NCBI GenBank assembly: GCA_947497245.1
Contig: CANMFO010000002.1
Span: 744,001 to 808,000, forward strand
Length of the DNA stretch: 64,000 nucleotides
Source: an uncultured Flavobacteriaceae bacterium
GTDB lineage: Bacteria > Bacteroidota > Bacteroidia > Flavobacteriales > Flavobacteriaceae
Direction: 5' to 3'
The notes below the pieces were generated by a model. The model made no database searches. It was not told the origin of the DNA and worked only from the letters and a program-made list of their open reading frames with translations. Position numbers and translations under genes: made by a program. This document shows positions 25,613-35,334 of the stretch, piece after piece. Each line of letters begins with the position of its first letter. The first letter of the stretch is position 1.

Positions 25613-28030
25613 TTATTCGTCTTTTAATACTTCTACGGGATTCGCCACGGCAGCTTGAAAACTCTGCCAGCTCACCGTCAACATCGCAATGCCCAGGGCG
25701 ATGGCCCCGGCCAGTGCAAAAACCCACCAACCCATGGTTGTCTTATAGGCAAAACTTTCGAGCCACCTGTCCATAGCATACCATGAAATGGGAATGGCAA
25801 TGACAAAGGCGGTTCCCACCCATTTCACGAAATCCTTGTTCAGCAGGGCGAGCACCTGGGCAATGGTGGCCCCGTTGACCTTTCGTATCCCGATTTCCTT
25901 TCTTCTTTGAATACAGATGTAGGAAGTAAGCCCGAACAGCCCCATGGAGGCGATCAGGATGGCAAGCAGCGTAAAGACTTGAAAGGCAGAGGCAAAGGCC
26001 CTATCCTCTTGATATTGCGCTTCGAAGTTTTGGTCTAAAAAGGTGTAATCGAAGGTGCTTTGTGGAAAAATTTCCTTCCATTTGTTCTCGATTTGTTCCA
26101 TGGTCCCGTTTAGGCCCGCGGTTGACAAGGAACCTTGATCCAGTTTCACAAGAAGGTTGTTGTTGAGGGCCTGGTAGCGCAAAAGCATGGGTTCAATACC
26201 GGTCTTAAGGCCAAAATGATGGTAATCTTTCAACACCCCGGCAATGACCCAATCCTGATCAAAAAAGGTAACAGTCTTGCCTACGGCATCCTCCATTTTT
26301 GAGATGCCCATGAACTTAACGAATTTCTCGTTCATGACAATCTGTTGGCTGTGGCCCTGTGAATTTTCCCTAAAGGGTTTTCCAGCTGCAAATTCCATAT
26401 CCATCAACCCAAAATAGTCCGGATCAACGCTGTAGTTATACGTAATTCTTTTATCGTCGCGTATTCCATTGGGGAACGTAATTCCAGCACTTGACGACAA
26501 GGCGTCGTAACTGCCTCCGGGATAGGCCTGGGCGCTGGCCGTACCTTTTACGGAGGAGATTTTCTGCAATTCATTTTTAAAGGTTTCCAGATTCTTCGTC
26601 AGCAAGGAATCAGAGGTCGCGTTCAACACTTTTCCATGTAGGGCAACCACTTGGTGCAGGTCGGCACCGATCGGCTGTTCCTGCAAAAATCTAATTTGTT
26701 TCGTGACCATTATGGTGCCCATCAGCAAGACCATGGTAGCCAAAAATTGACCAATGATCAACCCTTTCCTAATGTTGAGCCCGGTCGAGGAGGTGCGCAA
26801 CTTTCCCTTGAGGGCCTGGGCCGGGACATAGTTGCCCAGCACAAAGGCAGGATAGATCCCAGAGACCACGGCTCCCAATAAAACGAAGCCCAGAATGGGC
26901 AGGATGTCGGCCATACTTGAAAACTCCAGGGTTAGTTCCTTTCCTATGTACTTGTTGTACATAGGCAGTAAAACGAGCACGATGGCAATAGCTATTCCAA
27001 TGGCCATAGCGTTCAAGAGAAAGGATTCCAGAAGCGATTGAACGACGATTTGTGGTCTTTGTGCCCCGGCCATCTTGCGAATTCCTGTTTCCTTGGCACG
27101 CTCCAAGGATTTGGCGGTAGAGAGGTTCACATAGTTCAACCAGGAAAGAACGATGATGATAAAGGCTATGGCCAATAAAAAGCGGACCCTGCTCGCGCTG
27201 CCGTTCGCCTCTGCCTCATAGGGCTTGTCGGAATGCAGATGAATATCCTCCAAGGGTTCAATATTGTGCCTTTCGAAGGGCAATCCCTCTACCTTGAAGT
27301 CCATTATTTTCTTCTTGAGCAGGTTTTGATCGGCCATTGGGTCTACCTGTACATAGGTAAAGTACATATTTTGGTTCCAGGTAAATTCCCAATCCCGTTC
27401 GAACGCTTCCCAGGTGTAAAAGGACTTGAAAGAGACCAAAAAATCGTTTTTAATATGGGTGCTCCTGGCACTGTTTTCAAGGATTCCGGTTACGGTGAAA
27501 CTTGGGCTGTCCGGACCGAACAGCTTCAAGGTCTTTCCCATTGCCTCATCGGAACCGAACAGTTTTCCGGCCAAGGTTTCGGTCAAGACCATGGTATAGG
27601 GTTCGTTCAAGGCGGTCCGTATATCGCCCTTGCTCAGACCGCGATCAAAAATTTCAAAGAAAGAGGGATCTGCCAAAGATCCTTTGTTATGGTCGAAAAC
27701 AAGGTCGTCCCGTAGGAGTACGATGTCGTTCATCTGCCTTAACCGCACAAAATCGAGAACTTCCGGGAATTCGTCTTTGAGGGTGGGCCCACTAACAATA
27801 TAGGCATTGGCATCACCCGGGACATAGGCCCCGTCCTCGACGTAATCCATATACACCCGATGGATGTTTTCGGAACCTTTAAAGGTGTCATAGCTGCGTT
27901 CGTGGTTCACGTACAACATAATGAGCACAAAGGAGGCAATGCCAACGGCCAGGCCAAAAATGTTGATGAAAGAGTACAGCTTGTTCTTGAGCAAGTACCT
28001 CGTTGCGATTTTTAGAAATAGTTTGTACAT
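25613..28030 (-). CDS. P7: FtsX/MacB-type ABC permease
   Basis: 805 residues. Start MYKLFLKIATRYLLKNK; Lys at position 51. It shares NLSTAKSLERAKE just before the first coupling helix (KETGIRKMAGA, 313-323, with Thr where others have Ile or Val) with P11. The second helix is KEIGIRKVNGA (711-721). The tail is NPVEVLKDE, unlike the common SLRTE. Periplasmic domain 1 contains PGDANAYIVSGPTLKDEFPEV; domain 2 begins after KQIRFLQEQPIG. It lies 14 bp downstream of P8 and 15 bp upstream of P6. Confidence 0.95.
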   Translation of the reverse strand: MYKLFLKIATRYLLKNKLYSFINIFGLAVGIASFVLIMLYVNHERSYDTFKGSENIHRVYMDYVEDGAYVPGDANAYIVSGPTLKDEFPEVLDFVRLRQMNDIVLLRDDLVFDHNKGSLADPSFFEIFDRGLSKGDIRTALNEPYTMVLTETLAGKLFGSDEAMGKTLKLFGPDSPSFTVTGILENSARSTHIKNDFLVSFKSFYTWEAFERDWEFTWNQNMYFTYVQVDPMADQNLLKKKIMDFKVEGLPFERHNIEPLEDIHLHSDKPYEAEANGSASRVRFLLAIAFIIIVLSWLNYVNLSTAKSLERAKETGIRKMAGAQRPQIVVQSLLESFLLNAMAIGIAIAIVLVLLPMYNKYIGKELTLEFSSMADILPILGFVLLGAVVSGIYPAFVLGNYVPAQALKGKLRTSSTGLNIRKGLIIGQFLATMVLLMGTIMVTKQIRFLQEQPIGADLHQVVALHGKVLNATSDSLLTKNLETFKNELQKISSVKGTASAQAYPGGSYDALSSSAGITFPNGIRDDKRITYNYSVDPDYFGLMDMEFAAGKPFRENSQGHSQQIVMNEKFVKFMGISKMEDAVGKTVTFFDQDWVIAGVLKDYHHFGLKTGIEPMLLRYQALNNNLLVKLDQGSLSTAGLNGTMEQIENKWKEIFPQSTFDYTFLDQNFEAQYQEDRAFASAFQVFTLLAILIASMGLFGLTSYICIQRRKEIGIRKVNGATIAQVLALLNKDFVKWVGTAFVIAIPISWYAMDRWLESFAYKTTMGWWVFALAGAIALGIAMLTVSWQSFQAAVANPVEVLKDE

Positions 28031-28044
28031 CCCGTTTTTAAAGT

Positions 28045-30429
28045 TTATTCTTCTTTCAAATGATCGATCGGATTGGCCAGGACCAGTTTAAGGGTCTGCG
28101 CCCCTACCGCAATCCAAACGAATACCAATAGCAAGAGCAATGGAACGGCGAAAAAGGTCCAGTTGAGATCAAAACGATAGGCAAATTCTTGCAGCCATAA
28201 CCCTCCCAGATAGTGCGCGATCGGAATAGCAATGGCGAAGCCGATCAAGACCGGGAGGCTAAAGCCTCTATAGAGGTTCCAGACCAACAGCAGGACATCG
28301 GCGCCCAATACCTTTCGAATCGACATTTCCCTTCTTCTGCGCCCGCACCAGAAAGTGGCATAGGCGACCAACCCAAGAATACCGATACAGATCGAAAGAA
28401 TGGTAAACAGGTTGATAATGGTGGAAAATTGCCGGTCCTTATCATATTGGGCCTTAAAGTTAGTATCTACAAAGTAGTGGTTGAATGGAATATCGGGGTA
28501 GAGGGATGCCCATTTGGTCTCTAGGGCCGCCAAGGTTTCCTGAATATGCGATTCCGCTAGCTCGAGGCTTACCTTCATATACTGTTCCGGCCAAATTTTA
28601 AGGGACAATAGGCCAATGTCTTCGTGTAGGGACATGTAATTGAAATCGCGTACCACACCGATAACCTCGCCGTTTCCGCCCCATTGTTCAAAGGAGGCCC
28701 CTAGGATATCCTCGGGGTTTTCATAACCAAATGCCTTTACGGCAGCTTCGTTTAAAATGAGGGCAGCGGTCTTATCGGCCTCCCCTTTCCTAAAATCGCG
28801 TCCAGCCACGATTTCAAGACCATAGTCCTTGATAAAATCATAATCTACCAGGTTCAGATTGATTTCCCCATTGCTGTTTCTTCCATTGACATCCAAAATC
28901 TGAGTGGCCACACCATTGGGCACCTGGCCCGGTACGTGTGAACTGAACGAGACGCTTTGTACTCCCGGTATGGCTCCCAGTTCATCTTTTAAGGCTTCGA
29001 AGGCCGTCCCGATTTTCGAATTCGGGCCGTAGTCCAATACCACTTTTTGGGAGGTATCCATGCCCAGATCCTGATTTTGGACAAAGTTCAGTTGGTAGTA
29101 AATGATCAGCGAGCAGATGACCAAGGCACTTGTGATCGAAAATTGAAATATCAAGAGGGAGGTCCTGGTGTTCAAAAGGTGTTGTTTTCCTCCAGATCTG
29201 GGGACCAGGACGGTCGGGATGTTGGCAAACTTGAAGGCTGGATAGATTCCGCCCAATAGGGAAAGGCCAAGGGGAATCAAGGGTAGTACCAGTAAGGATA
29301 GGGGGTGTGCCAAGAAAGCGAGATTGAAAGTACTTCCCAAAAAACGTTCAAAAGAGGGGAAGGATGCTAGAACGATGGCAACCGAAATTAGGGTAGCCAG
29401 GGAGGTGAGCAGTATCGATTCCACAAAAAATTGACGAAAAATATCCCCCTTGGAAGCACCCATGGTCTTTTTGACCGAAACCTGCTTGCCCTCCGCAGTG
29501 ACCTGTGCTGTGGTCAAATTAATGAAATTGGAGACGGCCAAGAGCAATATCATGATACCGATCGCAAAGAGCACATAGAGGTTCGAAAGTTTGCCCTTGG
29601 GCCCCAGTTCCCCCAATTTGGGTGTGCTGAAATGCAGGCCATCCAAAGGTTCCATGGAAAGGAAGTATTGATCATTGGTCTGGCTTTTCCCGAGGTATTG
29701 GGGAATCTTTTCCAAATGATCTTGCAGGCTTGCCGTAGGGTACCCATCTTCCACGAGCAGGTAGGTGTTCATGGGAAACCACTCCCAGTTTTGTGATGCA
29801 TCGCCCGGTCTGGCATTTATAAAAGTGGCCATGGAGATAAGGAAGTCGAACTGCAGATGCGAGTTCGAGGGCATGTTCTGGACGATTCCAGAAACCGTGT
29901 AGGGCGCACCGTCGTACAGCAATACCTCGTTCAGGGCGTTGGTGGTGCCAAAGTATTTTAGCGCCGTATTTTCGGTAAGGATGATCTTGTCCGGTCCGTC
30001 CAGGGCGGACACTTTGTTTCCAGCCAGCAAATCGAAATCGAAGAGGGTGAAAAAGCTGGGATCGGCATAGTAAATGTTCTCGCTCTCGGAAAACAATCTG
30101 TCGCCGTATTTAACGGAATGGCTCCCGAATTCCTTGTTGATTCGAACAAATTCCCTCACCTGGGGGGCATTCGATTTTACATAGGGCCCTACTGGAATGG
30201 CCGTCAATCCAAGCCCAAGGTCTCCCGTGGGGGATGCAATGGTGGTGTTCAGTTTAACGATACGATCCCGTTTGGTGTGGAAGGCATCAAATCGGAATTC
30301 CTGGTGAACGTAAATGGCAATGTAGAACAAGCTTACGATGCCCAGGGACAGGCTAAAGAGTTTGGTAAAGGAACTTCCTTTTTTGTTCCATAATTTCCGT
30401 TGGGCGATTTTGATAAAGTTAGACCACAT
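28045..30429 (-). CDS. P8: divergent FtsX/MacB-type ABC permease
   Basis: 794 residues from the ATG at 30429, which gives the family-like start MWSNFIKIAQRKLW; an ATG-type extension of nine codons is possible but out of pattern. It is the most divergent member in the first cytoplasmic contact: the first coupling helix reads KQVSVKKTMGA (315-325), so the Glu kept in all 20 other visible copies is Gln. The second is normal in its core (REMSIRKVLGA, 700-710). The tail is NPIDHLKEE. It has an unusual WCGRRRRE stretch before the second helix. The 102-bp gap upstream, to P9, is the longest inside the array and holds a 4-bp-stem hairpin but no TAnnTTTG. The N-terminal half may bind the ATPase weakly; this is inference. 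Confidence 0.93.
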   Translation of the reverse strand: MWSNFIKIAQRKLWNKKGSSFTKLFSLSLGIVSLFYIAIYVHQEFRFDAFHTKRDRIVKLNTTIASPTGDLGLGLTAIPVGPYVKSNAPQVREFVRINKEFGSHSVKYGDRLFSESENIYYADPSFFTLFDFDLLAGNKVSALDGPDKIILTENTALKYFGTTNALNEVLLYDGAPYTVSGIVQNMPSNSHLQFDFLISMATFINARPGDASQNWEWFPMNTYLLVEDGYPTASLQDHLEKIPQYLGKSQTNDQYFLSMEPLDGLHFSTPKLGELGPKGKLSNLYVLFAIGIMILLLAVSNFINLTTAQVTAEGKQVSVKKTMGASKGDIFRQFFVESILLTSLATLISVAIVLASFPSFERFLGSTFNLAFLAHPLSLLVLPLIPLGLSLLGGIYPAFKFANIPTVLVPRSGGKQHLLNTRTSLLIFQFSITSALVICSLIIYYQLNFVQNQDLGMDTSQKVVLDYGPNSKIGTAFEALKDELGAIPGVQSVSFSSHVPGQVPNGVATQILDVNGRNSNGEINLNLVDYDFIKDYGLEIVAGRDFRKGEADKTAALILNEAAVKAFGYENPEDILGASFEQWGGNGEVIGVVRDFNYMSLHEDIGLLSLKIWPEQYMKVSLELAESHIQETLAALETKWASLYPDIPFNHYFVDTNFKAQYDKDRQFSTIINLFTILSICIGILGLVAYATFWCGRRRREMSIRKVLGADVLLLVWNLYRGFSLPVLIGFAIAIPIAHYLGGLWLQEFAYRFDLNWTFFAVPLLLLLVFVWIAVGAQTLKLVLANPIDHLKEE

Positions 30430-30531
30430 GATTTTCGATTTTTGTGCCGCGCTCAATTCAGCGTTGATGATGATTTTTCCGTTAGAACATTATTTTTAAT
30501 GGTTTGTGTTTTACATTTTTTTGCTTTGGGG

Positions 30532-32913
30532 CTATTCGGTCCGCAAGCTTTTTACAGGGTTCGAGGTTGCTGCCGTGATTCCCTGAAGGCCAATTGTGAC
30601 CAATGCTACCAGAATGGCCAATGCCCCGGCGATGATAAATACCAATCCGCCAATATCGATCCGATAGGCGAATTGCAGCAGCCAATGGTCCATTAGGTAC
30701 CAAGCTACAGGGGAGGCCATTACTATGGACAATGCCACCAGTTTCATAAAGTCGGCCGACAGTAGTTTCAAAATGCCAAAGGCGGAAGACCCCAAGACCT
30801 TACGTATCCCGATTTCCTTGGTTCGCAGCTCGGTATTAAAAGCGGCCAGTCCGAACAGGCCCAGGCAGGAAATAAAAATGGCCAGGTAGGCAAAATAGCG
30901 CGACAGCCTTAAAATACGTTGCTCCGATAGGTATTGCCCCTTGAAGGCCTGATCTTGAAAAGTGAAACTGAAATTATACCCGGGATTATAGTCGTCATGG
31001 AACTTTTTGATTTTTTCAAGGGTCTCCGCTTCCCTGCCGGGCCGTAATCGGACCATGGCCATTGCCAGACTCTTGGGTGTGTATCGAAATATCAAAGGGG
31101 ATATGGGCCGCATCACGGAAGCCGTATGGAAGTTTTTCATGACCCCTAAAATGGTTTTTTCTTCCCCCCAGAGCCTTATTTTACTTCCTGCCGGGTCCTT
31201 TAGTCCCATCAGGCGTACCGCTTCCTCATTGAGCATCAGATACGATTCGGGCGCGCCCAGTTCCTGTGAAAATGACTGTCCTTCGGCCAACTCTATCCCC
31301 AATGTTTCTACTAATTTGTCGTTGACGCGTCGAAGGACAAAATCGATCTCTTCACCTTCCAACTTACCCGGCCAGTCCAATCCGTAGGTAGAGGAACCCC
31401 CGTCCTCCCTAATAAGTGTTTCACTTATTCCACCAACACTTTCAACTCCGTCAATTTTTTCTATTTGGTCAAAAAACAGGGTTGCGTTTTCATACGCCCT
31501 CCCTTCCAAATCAAAATGGACCAAATTTTCTTTCTCATAGCCAATGGGTTTGGAAAGGGCATAATTGACCTGTCTGTTGATGATCAGTACCGATATGATC
31601 AGTACCATCGAAGCCATAAATTGGAATATCACCAGTCCCTTACGGGCCAATAGTTCCTTGCCCTTACTTCGAAATTCGCCCTTTAAAGTGGCCAAAGGAG
31701 TGAATCCGGAAAGGTAAAATGCAGGATAACTTCCCGATATCAGACTGGTCAAAAAGGTCAGCAGTGTTATGATGAACAGATTGTTGAGGTTGAATTGAAA
31801 GGAAAGTTCCTTGTCCGTAATGAAATTGAAAACTGGGGTCAGTACAATGACGAATACGATGGCAAAAACCAAGGATAGCAGGGTGAGGAAAAAGGACTCG
31901 GTCATGAATTGGACGACCAAGGTCCGTTTAGTGCTTCCCACTGTTTTTTTGATCCCAATTTCCTTGAACCGCCTTGAAACACGTGCCGTGGAGAGGTTCA
32001 TGAAATTTATGCATGCGATGAGCAATACCAAAATTGCGATGAACGAGAACAATTTCACGTAAGTGATCCTTCCCCCAGACTGGACGCCGTCCACATAATT
32101 TCCCTTGAGATAGGAATCGGAATGTTTTCTGCTGAAAAGACTAAAAGTGTTGTTCTCGTCATAGCGGTCAATGAATCTTTCAATTTTTCCGTCGAAGGAC
32201 GAAAGATCGACACCGGGTTTTAGCAGCACGTAGGTGCTCGGACCTGTATTGGTCCATAGCTTGCCGTTCGGCCAAATATCCTCCAACAACTTTTCTTTGG
32301 TGCCCACATAATCGAATTTTAGGGTAGAGTTGCCAGGAGGGTCTTGAAAGACCCCGGACACCGTTGCGATCTGCTTCTTTCCGAAAAGGCTGTACTCCAT
32401 TTGTTGATTGACGGCACCAGCGGCAGATCCAAACAATTTTGCGGCGAAACTTTCGGAGACCACGATGCCTTCCTTATCCGATAGTACCTGCGAAGAAGAA
32501 CCATGGATCAGCGGAAACGAAAAGACGTCGAAAAAGGTTTTGCTGGCAAAGACCCCATCGGACTTGAACACGTTTTCCCCATTTTTGAATGAGATTTGTA
32601 CCTCCTCTTTTCCCAGATCCATAAGTGTCACGGCATGTTCCACCTCCGGCAGGTCTTTCTCCAGCGCTTCGGCAAGGGGCCCCTGGGTACCCTCAAGTAC
32701 CCGGATGTTCCCGTTTTCCGTGCTTCGCATCATAATCTGGTACAACTGTGCGTCGTTGCCATGAAATTTATCCACGCCCAGTTCATCGACCACCCAGAGG
32801 TAAATGAGGAACGCGCTGGCAAGACCCGTGGAAAGCCCTAGGATATTGATCGCTGAGAACATGGGGTTCCTTTTGAGGTTCCGCCAAGCTATTTTGAGAT
32901 GATTTTTTATCAT
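30532..32913 (-). CDS. P9: FtsX/MacB-type ABC permease
   Basis: 793 residues, start MIKNHLKIAWRNLKRN, His51. It has the GGRITYVKLF stretch (280-289) and a Lys-type first coupling helix, KEIGIKKTVGS (317-327), linking its N-half to the P3/P4/P5/P19 group. Its second helix is the common KEIGIRKVLGS (699-709) and the tail is NPVKSLRTE, the majority form of the upstream part of the array. From this gene rightwards the LRTE ending dominates, while P1-P8 mostly end in REE, KEE or KDE. It lies 22 bp downstream of P10 and 102 bp upstream of P8. Confidence 0.95.
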   Translation of the reverse strand: MIKNHLKIAWRNLKRNPMFSAINILGLSTGLASAFLIYLWVVDELGVDKFHGNDAQLYQIMMRSTENGNIRVLEGTQGPLAEALEKDLPEVEHAVTLMDLGKEEVQISFKNGENVFKSDGVFASKTFFDVFSFPLIHGSSSQVLSDKEGIVVSESFAAKLFGSAAGAVNQQMEYSLFGKKQIATVSGVFQDPPGNSTLKFDYVGTKEKLLEDIWPNGKLWTNTGPSTYVLLKPGVDLSSFDGKIERFIDRYDENNTFSLFSRKHSDSYLKGNYVDGVQSGGRITYVKLFSFIAILVLLIACINFMNLSTARVSRRFKEIGIKKTVGSTKRTLVVQFMTESFFLTLLSLVFAIVFVIVLTPVFNFITDKELSFQFNLNNLFIITLLTFLTSLISGSYPAFYLSGFTPLATLKGEFRSKGKELLARKGLVIFQFMASMVLIISVLIINRQVNYALSKPIGYEKENLVHFDLEGRAYENATLFFDQIEKIDGVESVGGISETLIREDGGSSTYGLDWPGKLEGEEIDFVLRRVNDKLVETLGIELAEGQSFSQELGAPESYLMLNEEAVRLMGLKDPAGSKIRLWGEEKTILGVMKNFHTASVMRPISPLIFRYTPKSLAMAMVRLRPGREAETLEKIKKFHDDYNPGYNFSFTFQDQAFKGQYLSEQRILRLSRYFAYLAIFISCLGLFGLAAFNTELRTKEIGIRKVLGSSAFGILKLLSADFMKLVALSIVMASPVAWYLMDHWLLQFAYRIDIGGLVFIIAGALAILVALVTIGLQGITAATSNPVKSLRTE

Positions 32914-32935
32914 AATATTCTTGTTTAGGGAGTAC

Positions 32936-35311
32936 CTACTCCGTTCGTAAACTTTTTACGGGATTGGCAAGGGCCGCTCCCAGCGACCACAAACCCACGG
33001 TCAAAAGGGTGAGCACAAGGGTGCAGCCGCCCACCAGTGCAAAAACCCACCACGAAATACCTATTTTTAGCTCATAGCTCGACAACCACCGGTCCATTAA
33101 AAAATAGGAGGCCGGGAAGGCCACTAGGCACCCAAGACCGATAAGCCGTATGAAGCCAGATGTCATCAGTCCTATGATATGGGAGAGGGAAGCGCCCAAC
33201 ACCTTGCGGACACTGATTTCCTTGCTCCGCTGTTCGGCCATGAACGAGGACAGCCCGAAAATGCCTAAAAAACTAATGAATATGGCCATTACGGACAGTG
33301 AGGTGGCCAGTTTGGCAACCCGTTCCTCACGCCATAGTTTCGCGCCCAACTCCTCGTTCGCAAATTTGATGTTGAATTCCCCGTTGGGGCTAAAGCCTTG
33401 CAGTACCTTCAGAACTCTTGCCCGGCTTTCAGAAATGCCCAGATCGGGGTTCATTCGCATGGTCACGAAGGGTAAATTGGCCTTTTTCATGGTGAAAACA
33501 GTGGGCCTCACTTTTTCAAAGGGTGACTCCAAGACCAGATTTTTACAGACCCCGATTACCCTGTAGTCTATCCCTTCCCAACGAATGACCTGATCTATGG
33601 GGTTTTCAAGCGCCATGTATTCCAATGCGGACTGGTTGAGTATGATAGCTTCGGTGTCCGTGGCATGCTCCCTAGAGAAATCCCGGCCTTCCAAAATTTC
33701 CCATTGGGCGGTTTCCCCGAACTCGGGGGTTACCCGAAGGGTGATAAAGTTGTCATTGGACTCAGGGTCCTTGCCCTGCCATTCGAAACCGGATCCCGAG
33801 GTCCATAGCTCGGTAATGGGACCCGATGTTTCGGTCATTTCGACCACCCCCCCGGAGCTCAAAAGCTTTTCCCGCATGGCCCAAAAATGTCCGCGAAGTT
33901 CATGGGAACGTTTTTGAAAGAAGACCAGACCATTTTGGTCATAGCCGACGGGCCTGTTCTTGGCAAGGTCTATCTGCTGGAAGATGATGACGGTTCCGAT
34001 AATGAGCGCAATGGAAATTCCAAATTGGAGCACCACCAGTCCTTTCCGGAAACCGGACTCTTTTTTGCTCCCTTTTTGAAGCCCCTTTAGTACGCTCACC
34101 GGATTGAAGGAGGATAGATAAAGGGCTGGATAACTACCGGCCAAAAAGCCCATAATAAGTGTGAAGATGGCGATCGCACCTATGAAAACAGGGTTTCTCC
34201 AGGGAATTTCGACGGTATCGTTCGCGAGCTCATTAAAGGCGGGAAGAAACAAAGCGGTCAACATCAGGGCTACGAGGATCGAGAAAAAAACGGTCAGATA
34301 GGTCTCTGTCAAAAATTGCCCGATCAGCTGTCCCCTGCGTGAACCAATAGCCTTGCGCACGCCAATTTCCTTGGAACGTTGAACGGACCGTGCCGTACTC
34401 AGGTTCATAAAGTTGATACTTGCCAAAAGCAATATCAATAGACCAATGGTACCGAAAAGCAATACATTTTTAAGGCCGTTGCCCACCGCTTTCCCATTCT
34501 TAAATTCATTGAACAGATGCCATTTGGACATAGGATGTAAAAACAGCTCCGGCTTGGATCCATCGTCCGTGGCGTTGAACAGTGTATTTTGGATTTTCGA
34601 GCTTACGGTTTCGAAATCCGAATTGCGCCCTATTTTAACATAAATGGGGAAGGAGTAGTTGTTCCACTCCTCTTTGGAGTTCCTTACCCATCTCTCCATG
34701 TTTTCCCAAGTTTGGAACGAACCGTAGAACGAGATGGCCCGGTACGTGGAATTGCGGGGCAGGTCCTGGAACACGCCCACCACCTCCACATCGAGGTTCT
34801 CATCCATGCGGACGACCTTGCCCACAGCGGATTCATCGCCGAAAAGCGCATGGCTCACGGATTGGGAGATATAAATGGCTCCGGGATCCAGTTGCCGCCT
34901 TGGGGCCCCTTGGACGAGCTCCAGCCCCAGAATATCGATTCCCCCTTCTTCCATAAAAAGACCCCGGCGTATCAAGGTTTTATCTCCCGCCCTTAGGGAA
35001 CGCTGCCCCCCAAAGGAGGAGACCACCACCTCCTCCAGGTCATCGGGATAGCGGTTCCGCAGTTCCTGGCCTAGGGGAACGGGGTTCGAAACATCCGTAA
35101 AGATGCTCCCATTGGAGTGCCTGTTCTTGTGGAGCAGCGCTATCCGGTGGTAGTCCTCGTGATAACGGTTCGCGCTTACTTCATCGGTCAACCAAAGCCC
35201 GATCAACAGGGCCGCTGCCATCCCCGAGCCAAGGCCCAGTATGTTGAGGATGGTATACAAGCGGTTCTTTTTCAGATTTCGCCAGGCAATTTTTAAATAA
35301 CTCTTATACAT
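32936..35311 (-). CDS. P10: FtsX/MacB-type ABC permease (DFSRE subgroup)
   Basis: 791 residues from the ATG at 35311 (MYKSYLKIAWRNLKKN). An in-frame ATG at 35338 overlaps the P11 stop as ATGA and could serve translational coupling, but family alignment and His51 favour 35311. Coupling helices are KEIGVRKAIGS (314-324) and KEISVRKVLGA (697-707); the tail is NPVKSLRTE. It groups with P15 and P22 by the second periplasmic domain: a Ser-Pro/GP turn, then GF-W-GK, then EGRDFSRE and an AxxYMxxxNP segment. It lies 23 bp downstream of P11 and 22 bp upstream of P9. Confidence 0.95.
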   Translation of the reverse strand: MYKSYLKIAWRNLKKNRLYTILNILGLGSGMAAALLIGLWLTDEVSANRYHEDYHRIALLHKNRHSNGSIFTDVSNPVPLGQELRNRYPDDLEEVVVSSFGGQRSLRAGDKTLIRRGLFMEEGGIDILGLELVQGAPRRQLDPGAIYISQSVSHALFGDESAVGKVVRMDENLDVEVVGVFQDLPRNSTYRAISFYGSFQTWENMERWVRNSKEEWNNYSFPIYVKIGRNSDFETVSSKIQNTLFNATDDGSKPELFLHPMSKWHLFNEFKNGKAVGNGLKNVLLFGTIGLLILLLASINFMNLSTARSVQRSKEIGVRKAIGSRRGQLIGQFLTETYLTVFFSILVALMLTALFLPAFNELANDTVEIPWRNPVFIGAIAIFTLIMGFLAGSYPALYLSSFNPVSVLKGLQKGSKKESGFRKGLVVLQFGISIALIIGTVIIFQQIDLAKNRPVGYDQNGLVFFQKRSHELRGHFWAMREKLLSSGGVVEMTETSGPITELWTSGSGFEWQGKDPESNDNFITLRVTPEFGETAQWEILEGRDFSREHATDTEAIILNQSALEYMALENPIDQVIRWEGIDYRVIGVCKNLVLESPFEKVRPTVFTMKKANLPFVTMRMNPDLGISESRARVLKVLQGFSPNGEFNIKFANEELGAKLWREERVAKLATSLSVMAIFISFLGIFGLSSFMAEQRSKEISVRKVLGASLSHIIGLMTSGFIRLIGLGCLVAFPASYFLMDRWLSSYELKIGISWWVFALVGGCTLVLTLLTVGLWSLGAALANPVKSLRTE

Positions 35312-35334
35312 GATCGTCTCGTTAATATGCTTAA

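Noticed and set aside
30430-30531. A promoter in the longest array gap (P9 to P8)
   Set aside because: No TAnnTTTG or close match on the transcribed strand; only a 4-bp-stem hairpin and AT-rich sequence.
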